Source: Sepiola atlantica (Eukaryota > Mollusca > Cephalopoda > Sepiida > Sepiolidae). From it: DNA of 64,000 bases. How positions within the stretch are numbered: position 1 is the stretch's first letter; every line of letters begins with the position of its first letter. The position numbers and the translations under genes are program-made. The stretch spans positions 1,116,001 through 1,180,000 of the forward strand of contig CAUVYP010001198.1 in assembly GCA_963556195.1 (NCBI GenBank), written 5' to 3'. Below, in pieces: positions 27,341 through 38,127 of this stretch. A model generated the notes under the pieces. That model saw only the letters and a list, made by a program, of their open reading frames with translations. It was not told the DNA's origin and made no database searches.

Positions 27341-29014
27341 ATTTATTCGAATTGTGCCACGAAACTTTACAGACCATCGCGGAGAGGCATTTTCTACTGA
27401 AGTACCAAGTTTCAGAAGTGCAGCTCTTGTACTGCCGGAGATATGTCGATACAAACTGAATACGCAAAACATCAACAAAATTAAGCGCGTTTTAAAGTTG
27501 ATATCGCTTTTGTTTATAACTTCCACATTTATTCGAATTGTGCCACGAAACTTTGCAGACAGTCGCGGAAGCACATTTTCCACTGAAGTACCAAGTTTCA
27601 GAAGTGCAGCTCTTGTACTACCGGAGATATGTCGATACAAACTGAATACGCAAAACATCAACAAAATTTAGCGCGTTTTAAAGTTGATATCGCTTTTGTT
27701 TATAACTTGCACATTTATTCGAATTGTGAAACGAAACTTTGTAGACAGTCGGGGAGACACATTTTCTACTGAAGTACCAAGTTTCAGAAGTGCAGATCTT
27801 GTACTACCGGAGATGTGTCAATACAAACTGAATACGCAAAACATCTACAAAATTTAGTGCGTTTTAAAGTTGATATCGCTTTTGTTTATAACTTCCACTT
27901 TTATTCGAATTGTGCCACGAAACTTTGCAGACCGTCGCGGAGAGGCATTTTCTACTGAAGTACCAAGTTTCAGAAGTGCAGCTCTTGTACTACCGGAGAT
28001 GTGTCGATACAAACTGAATACGCAAAACATCTACAAAATTTAGTGCGTTTTAAAGTTGATATCGCATTTGTTTGTAACTTCCACATTTATTCGAATTGTG
28101 AAACGAAACTTTGTAGACAGTCGCGGAGACACGTTTTCTACTGAAGTACCAAGGTTCAGAAGTGCAGCTCTTGTACTACCGAAGATATGTCGATACAAAC
28201 TGAATACGCAAAACATCGACAAAATTTAGCGCGTTTAAAAGTTGATAGCGCTTTTGTTTATAACTTTCAGATTTATTCGAATTGTGAAACGAAACTTTGT
28301 AGACAGTCGCGGAGACACATTTTCTACTGAAGTACCAAGGTTCAGAAGTGCAGCTCTTGTACTACCGGAGATATGTCGATACAAACTGAATACACAAAAC
28401 ATCAACAAAATTTAGCGCGTTTAAAAGTTGATAGCGCTTTTGTTTATAACTTTCAGATTTATTCGAATTGTGCCACGAAACTTTACAGACCATCGCGGAG
28501 AGGCATTTTCTACTGAAGTACCAAGTTTCAGAAGTGCAGCTCTTGTACTGCCGGAGATATGTCGATACAAACTGAATACGCAAAACATCAACAAAATTAA
28601 GCGCGTTTTAAAGTTGATATCACTTTTGTTTATAACTTCCACATTTATTCGAATAGTGCCACGAAGGTTTGCAGACAGTCGCGGAGACACATTTTCCACT
28701 AGAGTACCAAGTTTCAGAAGTGCAGCTCTTGTACTACCGGAGATATGTCGATACAAACTGAATACGCAAAACATCAACAAAATTTAGCGCGTTTTAAAGT
28801 TGATATCGCTTTTGTTTATAACTTCCACATTTATTCGAATTGTGCCACGAAACTTTGCAGACAGTCGCGGAGACACATTTTCCACTGAAGTACCAAGTTT
28901 CAGAAGTGCAGCTCTTGTACTACCGGAGATATATCGATACAAACTGAATACGCAAAAAATCTACAAAATTTAGCGCGTTTAAAAGTTGATAGCGCTTTTG
29001 TTTATAACTTTCAG
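27341..29014 (+). repeat. 9-mer HOR of domain II, copy 1 (1,674 bp)
   Basis: The subtype order is F-G-H-A-D*-E-F-G-G, where D* carries 'acacgtttt', 'aaggttc' and 'catcgac'. The first G has 'gcggaagcac' (27565) and the second has 'ccactagagtacc' (cact at 28697). Copy 1 has a local cluster of private changes at about 28390-28670 ('gaatacacaaaac', 'gatatcactttt', 'gaatagtgcc', 'cgaaggtttgc'). Confidence 0.88.
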
Positions 29015-30688
29015 ATTTATTCGAATTGTGCCACGAAACTTTACAGACCATCGCGGAGAGGCATTTTCTACTGAAGTACCAAGTTTCAGAAGTGCAGCTC
29101 TTGTACTGCCGGAGATATGTCGATACAAACTGAATACGCAAAACATCAACAAAATTAAGCGCGTTTTAAAGTTGATATCGCTTTTGTTTATAACTTCCAC
29201 ATTTATTCGAATTGTGCCACGAAACTTTGCAGACAGTCGCGGAAGCACATTTTCCACTGAAGTACCAAGTTTCAGAAGTGCAGCTCTTGTACTACCGGAG
29301 ATATGTCGATACAAACTGAATACGCAAAACATCAACAAAATTTAGCGCGTTTTAAAGTTGATATCGCTTTTGTTTATAACTTGCACATTTATTCGAATTG
29401 TGAAACGAAACTTTGTAGACAGTCGGGGAGACACATTTTCTACTGAAGTACCAAGTTTCAGAAGTGCAGATCTTGTACTACCGGAGATGTGTCAATACAA
29501 ACTGAATACGCAAAACATCTACAAAATTTAGTGCGTTTTAAAGTTGATATCGCTTTTGTTTATAACTTCCACTTTTATTCGAATTGTGCCACGAAACTTT
29601 GCAGACCGTCGCGGAGAGGCATTTTCTACTGAAGTACCAAGTTTCAGAAGTGCAGCTCTTGTACTACCGGAGATGTGTCGATACAAACTGAATACGCAAA
29701 ACATCTACAAAATTTAGTGCGTTTTAAAGTTGATATCGCATTTGTTTGTAACTTCCACATTTATTCGAATTGTGAAACGAAACTTTGTAGACAGTCGCGG
29801 AGACACGTTTTCTACTGAAGTACCAAGGTTCAGAAGTGCAGCTCTTGTACTACCGGAGATATGTCGATACAAACTGAATACGCAAAACATCGACAAAATT
29901 TAGCGCGTTTAAAAGTGTATAGCGCTTTTGTTTATAACTTTCAGATTTATTCGAATTGTGAAACGAAACTTTGTAGACAGTCGCGGAGACACATTTTCTA
30001 CTGAAGTACCAAGGTTCAGAAGTGCAGCTCTTGTACTACCGGAGATATGTCGATACAAACTGAATACGCAAAACATCTACAAAATTTAGCGCGTTTAAAA
30101 GTTGATAGCGCTTTTGTTTATAACTTTCAGATTTATTCGAATTGTGCCACGAAACTTTACAGACCATCGCGGAGAGGCATTTTCTACTGAAGTACCAAGT
30201 TTCAGAAGTGCAGCTCTTGTACTGCCGGAGATATGTCGATACAAACTGAATACGCAAAACATCAACAAAATTAAGCGCGTTTTAAAGTTGATATCGCTTT
30301 TGTTTATAACTTCCACAGTTATTCGAATTGTGCCACGAAACTTTGCAGACAGTCGCGGAGACACATTTTCCACTAGAGTACCAAGTTTCAGAAGTGCAGC
30401 TCTTGTACTACCGGAGATATGTCGATACAAACTGAATACGCAAAACATCAACAAAATTTAGCGCGTTTTAAAGTTGATATCGCTTTTGTTTATAACTTCC
30501 ACATTTATTCGAATTGTGCCACGAAACTTTGCAGACAGTCGCGGAGACACATTTTCCACTGAAGTACCAAGTTTCAGAAGTGCAGCTCTTGTACTACCGG
30601 AGATATGTCGATACAAACTGAATACGCAAAACATCTACAAAATTTAGTGCGTTTTAAAGTTGATATCGCTTTTGTTTATAACTTCCAC
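29015..30688 (+). repeat. 9-mer HOR of domain II, copy 2 (1,674 bp)
   Basis: Same monomer order and tags as the preceding unit: 'gcggaagcac' at 29239, 'gtgtcaatac' at 29489, 'tcgac' at 29890 and the 'cactagag' variant at 30371, each 1,674 bp from the first copy. Private changes include 'aaaagtgtatag' near 29912 and 'cacagttattcg' near 30315. Its last monomer (30503-30688) begins as G but ends with 'catctac' and 'tttagtgcg', so it is a hybrid that joins directly to the 8-mer HOR. Confidence 0.88.
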
Positions 30689-30874
30689 ATTTATTCGAAT
30701 TGTGCCACGAAACTTTGCAGACCGTCGCGGAGAGGCATTTTCTACTGAAGTACCAAGTTTCAGAAGTGCAGCTCTTGTACTACCGGAGATGTGTCGATAC
30801 AAACTGAATACGCAAAACATCTACAAAATTTAGTGCGTTTTAAAGTTGATATCGCTTTTGTTTATAACTTCCAC
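30689..30874 (+). repeat. Reference subtype A monomer
   Basis: Diagnostic sites are 'gtgccacg', 'ttgcagaccgtcgcgg', 'agaggcattttctactg', 'ctcttgtactacc', 'gatgtg', 'catctac' and 'tttagtgcg' with 'gttgatatcgc'. It opens each 8-mer and 4-mer unit of domain III and also occurs in domains I, II and IV. Confidence 0.9.
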
Positions 30875-31060
30875 ATTTATTCGAATTGTGAAACCAAACT
30901 TTGTAGACAGTCGCGGAGACACATCTTCTACTGAAGTACCAAGTTTCAGAAGTGCAGCTCTTGTACTGCCGGAGATATGTCGATACAAACTGAATACGCA
31001 AAACATCAACAAAATTAAGCGCGTTTTAAAGTTGATAGCGCTTTTGTTTATAACTTCCAC
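30875..31060 (+). repeat. Reference subtype B monomer
   Basis: Diagnostic sites are 'gtgaaaccaaac', 'ttgtagacagtcgcgg', 'acacatcttctactg', 'gtactgcc', 'atatg', 'catcaac', 'attaagcgcg' and 'gttgatagcgc'. The 'attaag' ending keeps frames open on both strands into the next monomer. Confidence 0.9.
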
Positions 31061-31246
31061 ATTTATTCGAATTGTGCCACGAAACTTTGCAGACCATCGC
31101 GGAGAGGCATTTTCTACTGAAGTACCAAGTTTCAGAAGTGCAGCTCGGTTACTGCCGGAGATATGTCGATACAAACTGAATACGCAAAACATCAACAAAA
31201 TTAGGCGCGTTTTAAAGTTGATATCGCTTTTGTTTATAACTTTTAC
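31061..31246 (+). repeat. Reference subtype C monomer
   Basis: Diagnostic sites are 'gtgccacg', 'ttgcagaccatcgcgg', 'ctcggttactgcc', 'catcaac', 'attaggcgcg' and a terminal 'aacttttac'. It is almost always followed by a monomer beginning 'atttatttg'. Confidence 0.9.
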
Positions 31247-31432
31247 ATTTATTTAAATTGTGAAACGAAACTTTGTAGACAGTCGCGGAGACACGTTTTC
31301 TACTGAAGTACCAAGGTTCAGAAGTGCAGCTCTTGTACTACCGGAGATATGTCGATACAAACTGAATACGCAAAACATCTACAAAATTTAGCGCGTTTAA
31401 AAGTTGATAGCGCTTTTGTTTATAACTTTCAG
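31247..31432 (+). repeat. Reference subtype D monomer (domain III form)
   Basis: It begins 'atttatttaaattg' (usually 'atttatttgaattg'), then has 'gtgaaacg', 'acacgttttctac', 'aaggttc', 'atatg', 'catctac', 'tttagcgcgttt', 'gttgatagcgc' and 'actttcag'. Its 5' end is that of the domain I D monomer and its 3' half is that of E, so this form looks chimeric. Confidence 0.87.
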
Positions 31433-31618
31433 ATTTATTCGAATTGTGAAACGAAACTTTGTAGACAGTCGCGGAGACACATTTTCTACTGAAGTACCAA
31501 GGTTCAGAAGTGCAGCTCTTGTACTACCGGAGATATGTCGATACAAACTGAATACGCTAAACATCTACAAAATTTAGCGCGTTTAAAAGTTGATAGCGCT
31601 TTTGTTTATAACTTTCAG
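31433..31618 (+). repeat. Reference subtype E monomer
   Basis: Diagnostic sites are 'atttattcg', 'gtgaaacg', 'ttgtagacagtcgcgg', 'acacattttctac', 'aaggttc', 'atatg', 'tttagcgcgttt', 'aaaagttgatagcgc' and 'actttcag'. This copy and the one at 35897 share the private 'tacgctaaac', although they are 24 monomers apart. Confidence 0.88.
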
Positions 31619-31804
31619 ATTTATTCGAATTGTGCCACGAAACTTTACAGACCATCGCGGAGAGGCATTTTCTACTGAAGTACCAAGTTTCAGATGTGCA
31701 GCTCTTGCACTGCCAGAGATATGTCGATACAAACTGAATACGCAAAACATCAACAAAATTAAGCGCGTTTTAAAGTTGATATCGCTTTTGTTTATAACTT
31801 CCAC
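31619..31804 (+). repeat. Reference subtype F monomer
   Basis: F is preceded by 'actttcag' and carries 'gtgccacg', 'tttacagaccatcgcgg', 'gtactgcc' (here 'gcactgccagag'), 'atatg', 'catcaac', 'attaagcgcg' and 'gttgatatcgc'. The 'ttacag' site distinguishes it from C. It is one of the commonest subtypes in the window. Confidence 0.9.
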
Positions 31805-31990
31805 ATTTATTCGAATTGTGCCACGAAACTTTGCAGACAGTCGCGGAGACACATTTTCCACTGAAGTACCAAGTTTCAGAAGTGCAGCTCTTGTACTACC
31901 GGAGATATGTCGATACAAACTGAATACGCAAAACATCAACAAAATTTAGCGCGTTTTAAAGTTGATATCGCTTTTGTTTATAACTTGCAC
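31805..31990 (+). repeat. Reference subtype G monomer
   Basis: Diagnostic sites are 'gtgccacg', 'ttgcagacagtcgcgg', 'acacattttccactg', 'gtactaccggagatatg', 'catcaac', 'tttagcgcg' and a terminal 'acttgcac'. The C at 'ttttcc' is nearly exclusive to G. Confidence 0.9.
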
Positions 31991-32176
31991 ATTTATTCGA
32001 ATTGTGAAACGAAACTTTGTAGACAGTCGGGGAGACACATTTTCTACTGAAGTACCAAGTTTCAGAAGTGCAGATATTGTACTACCGGAGATGTGTCGAT
32101 ACAAACTGAATACGCAAAACATCTACAAAATTTAGTGCGTTTTAAAGTTGATATCGCTTTTGTTTATAACTTCCAC
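31991..32176 (+). repeat. Reference subtype H monomer
   Basis: Diagnostic sites are 'gtgaaacg', 'gtagacagtcggggagac', 'gcagatattgtac' (or 'agatcttg' elsewhere), 'gatgtg', 'catctac' and 'tttagtgcg'. The 'tcgggg' form removes the central CpG pair found in other subtypes. Confidence 0.9.
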
Positions 32177-32920
32177 ATTTATTCGAATTGTGCCACGAAA
32201 CTTTGCAGACCGTCGCGGAGAGGCATTTTCTACTGAAGTACCAAGTTTCAGAAGTGCAGCTCTTGTACTACCGGAGATGTGTCGATACAAACTGAATACG
32301 CAAAACATCTACAAAATTTAGTGCGTTTTAAAGTTGATATCGCTTTTGTTTATAACTTCCACATTTATTCGAATTGTGAAACCAAACTTTGTAGACAGTC
32401 GCGGAGACACATCTTCTACTGAAGTACCAAGTTTCAGAAGTGCAGCTCTTGTACTGCCGGAGATATGTCGATACAAACTGAATACGCAAAACATCAACAA
32501 AATTAAGCGCGTTTTAAAGTTGATATCGCTTTTGTTTATAACTTCCACATTTATTCGAATTGTGCCACGAAACTTTGCAGACAGTCGCGGAGACACATTT
32601 TCCACTGAAGTACCAAGTTTCAGAAGTGCAGCTCTTGTACTACCGGAGATATGTCGATACAAACTGAATACGCAAAACATCAACAAAATTTAGCGCGTTT
32701 TAAAGTTGATATCGCTTTTGTTTATAACTTGCACATTTATTCGAATTGTGAAACGAAACTTTGTAGACAGTCGGGGAGACACATTTTCTACTGAAGTACC
32801 AAGTTTCAGAAGTGCAGATATTGTACTACCGGAGATGTGTCGATACAAACTGAATACGCAAAACATCTACAAAATTTAGTGCGTTTTAAAGTTGATATCG
32901 CTTTTGTTTATAACTTCCAC
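32177..32920 (+). repeat. 4-mer contracted HOR, type 1: A-(B/F)-G-H
   Basis: This unit is 744 bp, exactly half the 8-mer. The second monomer (32363-32548) starts as B ('gaaaccaaac', 'acatcttc') but ends 'attaagcgcg...gttgatatcgc', the F ending, and is followed by G. The simplest reading is an in-register exchange between B and F, at or after 'attaagcg', that removed four monomers. Confidence 0.87.
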
Positions 32921-34408
32921 ATTTATTCGAATTGTGCCACGAAACTTTGCAGACCGTCGCGGAGAGGCATTTTCTACTGAAGTACCAAGTTTCAGAAGTG
33001 CAGCTCTTGTACTACCGGAGATGTGTCGATACAAACTGAATACGCAAAACATCTACAAAATTTAGTGCGTTTTAAAGTTGATATCGCTTTTGTTTATAAC
33101 TTCCACATTTATTCGAATTGTGAAACCAAACTTTGTAGACAGTCGCGGAGACACATCTTCTACTGAAGTACCAAGTTTCAGAAGTGCAGCTCTTGTACTG
33201 CCGGAGATATGTCGATACAAACTGAATACGCAAAACATCAACAAAATTAAGCGCGTTTTAAAGTTGATAGCGCTTTTGTTTATAACTTCCACATTTATTC
33301 GAATTGTGCGACGAAACTTTGCAGACCATCGCGGAGAGGCATTTTCTACTGAAGTACCAAGTTTCAGAAGTTCAGCTCGGTTACTGCCAGAGATATGTCG
33401 ATACAAACTGAATACGCAAAACATCAACAAAATTAGGCGCGTTTTAAAGTTGATATCGCTTTTGTTTATAACTTTTACATTTATTTGAATTGTGAAACGA
33501 AACTTTGTAGACAGTCGCGGAGACACGTTTTCTACTGAAGTACCAAGGTTCAGAAGTGCAGCTCTTGTACTACCGGAGATATGTCGATACAAACTGAATA
33601 CGCAAAACATCTACAAAATTTAGCGCGTTTAAAAGTTGACAGCGCTTTTGTTTATAACTTTCAGATTTATTCGAATTGTGAAACGAAACTTTGTAGACAG
33701 TCGCGGAGACACATTTTCTACTGAAGTACCAAGGTTCAGAAGTGCAGCTCTTGTACTACCGGAGATATGTCGATACAAACTGAATACGCAAAACATCTAC
33801 AAAATTTAGCGCGTTTAAAAGTTGATAGCGCTTTTGTTTATAACTTTCAGATTTATTCGAATTGTGCCACGAAACTTTACAGACCATCGCGGAGAGGCAT
33901 TTTCTACTGAAGTACCAAGTTTCAGAAGTGCAGCTCTTGTACTGCCAGAGATATGTCGATACAAACTGAATACGCAAAACATCAACAAAATTAAGCGCGT
34001 TTTAAAGTTGATATCGCTTTTGTTTATAACTTCCACATTTATTCGAATTGTGCCACGAAACTTTGCAGACAGTCGCGGAGACACATTTTCCACTGAAGTA
34101 CCAAGTTTCAGAAGTGCAGCTCTTGTACTACCGGAGATATGTCGATACAAACTGAATACGCAAAACATCAACAAAATTTAGCGCGTTTTAAAGTTGATAT
34201 CGCTTTTGTTTATAACTTCCACATTTATTCGAATTGTGAAACGAAACTTTGTAGACAGTCGGGGAGACACATTTTCTACTGAAGTACCAAGTTTCAGAAG
34301 TGCAGATATTGTACTACCGGAGATGTGTCGATACAAACTGAATACGCAAAACATCTACAAAATTTAGTGCGTTTTAAAGTTGATATCGCTTTTGTTTATA
34401 ACTTCCAC

Positions 34409-35152
34409 ATTTATTCGAATTGTGCCACGAAACTTTGCAGACCGTCGCGGAGAGGCATTTTCTACTGAAGTACCAAGTTTCAGAAGTGCAGCTTTTGTAC
34501 TACCGGAGATGTGTCGATACAAACTGAATACGCAAAACATCTACAAAATTTAGTGCGTTTTAAAGTTGATATCGCTTTTGTTTATAACTTCCACATTTAT
34601 TCGAATTGTGAAACCAAACTTTGTAGACAGTCGCGGAGACACATTATCTACTGAAGTACCAAGTTTCAGAAGTGCAGCTCTTGTACTGCCGGAGATATGT
34701 CGATACAAACTGAATACGCAAAACATCAACAAAATTAAGCGCGTTTTAAAGTTGATAGCGCTTTTGTTTATAACTTCCACATTTATTCGAATTGTGCCAC
34801 GAAACTTTGCAGACCATCGCGGAGAGGCATTTTCTACTGAAGTACCAAGTTTCAGAAGTGCAGCTCTTGTACTACCGGAGATATGTCGATACAAACTGAA
34901 TACGCAAAACATCAACAAAATTTAGCGCGTTTTAAAGTTGATATCGCTTTTGTTTATAACTTGCACATTTATTCGAATTGTGAAACGAAACTTTGTAGAC
35001 AGTCGGGGAGACACATTTTCTACTGAAGTACCAAGTTTCAGAAGTGCAGATATTGTACTACCGGAGATGTGTCGATACAAACTGAATACGCAAAACATCT
35101 ACAAAATTTAGTGCGTTTTAAAGTTGATATCGCTTTTGTTTATAACTTCCAC
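34409..35152 (+). repeat. 4-mer contracted HOR, type 2: A-B-(C/G)-H
   Basis: This unit is also 744 bp but has a different junction. The third monomer (34781-34966) starts as C ('ttgcagaccatcgcgg', 'agaggc') and ends as G ('ctcttgtactacc', 'atatg', 'catcaac', 'tttagcgcg', 'acttgcac'). The breakpoint lies between the 'gaggc' and 'ctcttg' sites. B here also has a private 'acattatctac'. The different hybrid monomer argues that this contraction arose separately from the one at 32177. Confidence 0.87.
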
Positions 35153-38127
35153 ATTTATTCGAATTGTGCCACGAAACTTTGCAGACCGTCGCGGAGACGC
35201 ATTTTCTACTGAAGTACCAAGTTTCAGAAATGCAGCTCTTGTACTACCGGAGATGTGTCGATACAAACTGAATACGCAAAACATCTACAAAATTTAGTGC
35301 GTTTTAAAGTTGATATCGCTTTTGTTTATAACTTCCACATTTATTCGAATTGTGAAACCAAACTTTGTAGACAGTCGCGGAGACACATCTTCTACTGAAG
35401 TACCAAGTTTCAGAAGTGCAGCTCTTGTACTGCCGGAGATATGTCGATACAAACTGAATACGCAAAACATCAACAAAATTAAGCGCGTTTTAAAGTTGAT
35501 AGCGCTTTTGTTTATAACTTCCACATTTATTCGAATTGTGCCACGAAACTTTGCAGACCATCGCGGAGAGGCATTTTCTACTGAAGTACCAAGTTTCAGA
35601 AGTGCAGCTCGGTTACTGCCGGAGATATGTCGATACAAACTGAATACGCAAAACATCAACAAAATTAGGCGCGTTTTAAAGTTGATATCGCTTTTGTTTA
35701 TAACTTTTACATTTATTTGAATTGTGAAACGAAACTTTGTAGACAGTCGCGGAGACACGTTTTCTACTGAAGTACCAAGGTTCAGAAGTGCAGCTCTTGT
35801 ACTACCGGAGATATGTCGATACAAACTGAATACGCAAAACATCTACAAAATTTAGCGCGTTTAAAAGTTGATATCGCTTTTGTTTATAACTTTCAGATTT
35901 ATTCGAATTGTGAAACGAAACTTTGTAGACAGTCGCGGAGACACATTTTCTACTGAAGTACCAAGGTTCAGAAGTGCAGCTCTTGTACTACCGGAGATAT
36001 GTCGATACAAACTGAATACGCTAAACATCTACAAAATTTAGCGCGTTTAAAAGTTGATAGCGCTTTTGTTTATAACTTTCAGATTTATTCGAATTGTGCC
36101 ACGAAACTTTACAGACCATCGCGGAGAGGCATTTTCTACTGAAGTACCAAGTTTCAGAAGTGCAGCTCTTGTACTGCCAGAGATATGTCGATACAAACTG
36201 AATACGCAAAACATCAACAAAATTAAGCGCGTTTTAAAGTTGATATCGCTTTTGTTTATAACTTCCACATTTATTCGAATTGTGCCACGAAACTTTGCAG
36301 ACAGTCGCGGAGACACATTTTCCACTGAAGTACCAAGTTTCAGAAGTGCAGCTCTTGTACTACCGGAGATATGTCGATACAAACTGAATACGCAAAACAT
36401 CAACAAAATGTAGCGGGTTATAAGTTGATATCGCTTTTGTTTATAACTTGCACATTTATTCGAATTGTGAAACGAAACTTTGTAGACAGTCGGGGAGACA
36501 CATTTTCTACTGAAGTACCAAGTTTCAGAAGTGCAGATATTGTACTACCGGAGATGTGTCGATACAAACTGAATACGCAAAACATCTACAAAATTTAGTG
36601 CGTTTTAAAGTTGATATCGCTTTTGTTTATAACTTCCACATTTATTCGAATTGTGCCACGAAACTTTGCAGACCGTCGCGGAGAGGCATTTTCTACTGAA
36701 GTACCAAGTTTCAGAAGTGCAGCTCTTGTACTACCGGAGATGTGTCGATACAAACTGAATACGCAAAACATCTACAAAATTTAGTGCGTTTTAAAGTTGA
36801 TATCGCTTTTGTTTATAACTTCCACATTTATTCGAATTGTGAAACCAAACTTTGTAGACAGTCGCGGAGACACATCTTCTACTGAAGTACCAAGTTTCAG
36901 AAGTGCAGCTCTTGTACTGCCGGAGATATGTCGATACAAACTGAATACGCAAAACATCAACAAAATTAAGCGCGTTTTAAAGTTGATAGCGCTTTTGTTT
37001 ATAACTTCCACATTTATTCGAATTGTGCCACGAAACTTTGCAGACCATCGCGGAGAGGCATTTTCTACTGAAGTACCAAGTTTCAGAAGTGCAGCTCGGT
37101 TACTGCCGGAGATATGTCGATACAAACTGAATACGCAAAACATCAACAAAATTAGGCGCGTTTTAAAGTTGATATCGCTTTTGTTTATAACTTTTACATT
37201 TATTTGAATTGTGAAACGAAACTTTGTAGACAGTCGCGGAGACACGTTTTCTACTGAAGTACCAAGGTTCAGAAGTGCAGCTCTTGTACTACCGGAGATA
37301 TGTCGATACAAACTGAATACGCAAAACATCTACAAAATTTAGCGCGTTTAAAAGTTGATAGCGCTTTTGTTTATAACTTTCAGATTTATTCGAATTGTGA
37401 AACGAAACTTTGTAGACAGTCGCGGAGACACATTTTCTACTGAAGTACCAAGGTTCAGAAGTGCAGCTCTTGTACTACCGGAGATATGTCGATACAAACT
37501 GAATACGCAAAACATCTACAAAATTTAGCGCGTTTAAAAGTTGATAGCGCTTTTGTTTATAACTTTCAGATTTATTCGAATTGTGCCACGAAACTTTACA
37601 GACCATCGCGGAGAGGCATTTTCTACTGAAGTACCAAGTTTCAGAAGTGCAGCTCTTGTACTGCCAGAGATATGTCGATACAAACTGAATACGCAAAACA
37701 TCAACAAAATTAAGCGCGTTTTAAAGTTGATATCGCTTTTGTTTATAACTTCCACATTTATTCGAATTGTGCCACGAAACTTTGCAGACAGTCGCGGAGA
37801 CACATTTTCCACTGAAGTACCAAGTTTCAGAAGTGCAGCTCTTGTACTGCCGGAGATATGTCGATACAAACTGAATACGCAAAACATCAACAAAATTTAG
37901 CGCGTTTTAAAGTTGATATCGCTTTTGTTTATAACTTGCACATTTATTCGAATTGTGAAACGAAACTTTGTAGACAGTCGGGGAGACACATTTTCTACTG
38001 AAGTACCAAGTTTCAGAAGTGCAGATATTGTACTACCGGAGATGTGTCGATACAAACTGAATACGCAAAACATCTACAAAATTTAGTGCGTTTTAAAGTT
38101 GATATCGCTTTTGTTTATAACTTCCAC

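Larger units (their letters stand above)
20273..30688 (+). repeat. Domain II: K-free region, 9-mer HOR at right
   Basis: This region has 56 monomers. Diagnostic variants are 'acacgtttt', 'tgtttgtaac', 'ctgatgtacc', 'cggaagcac' and a 'catcgac' motif. No K monomer occurs. Tags recur at exact multiples of 186: 'tctactgatg' at 21441, 23487, 25161 and 27021 (11, 9 and 10 monomers apart), 'gtgtcaatac' at 22235, 26141, 27815 and 29489 (21, 9 and 9 apart), and 'cggaagcac' with its gcgg start at 23101, 24031, 27565 and 29239 (5, 19 and 9 apart). The left part is mosaic and the right part settles into a regular 9-mer. Confidence 0.82.
30689..38127 (+). repeat. Domain III: 8-mer HOR array (1,488 bp unit)
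   Basis: This is the most regular part of the window. The subtype order A-B-C-D-E-F-G-H occurs four times in full (30689-32176, 32921-34408, 35153-36639 and 36640-38127) and twice in a four-monomer form (32177-32920 and 34409-35152). The 'agtcggggagac' tag of subtype H recurs 744 or 1,488 bp apart throughout. A single one-base deletion near 36420 makes the third 8-mer 1,487 bp. Between copies only scattered single-base changes are visible, so homogenisation is recent or continuing. Confidence 0.93.
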
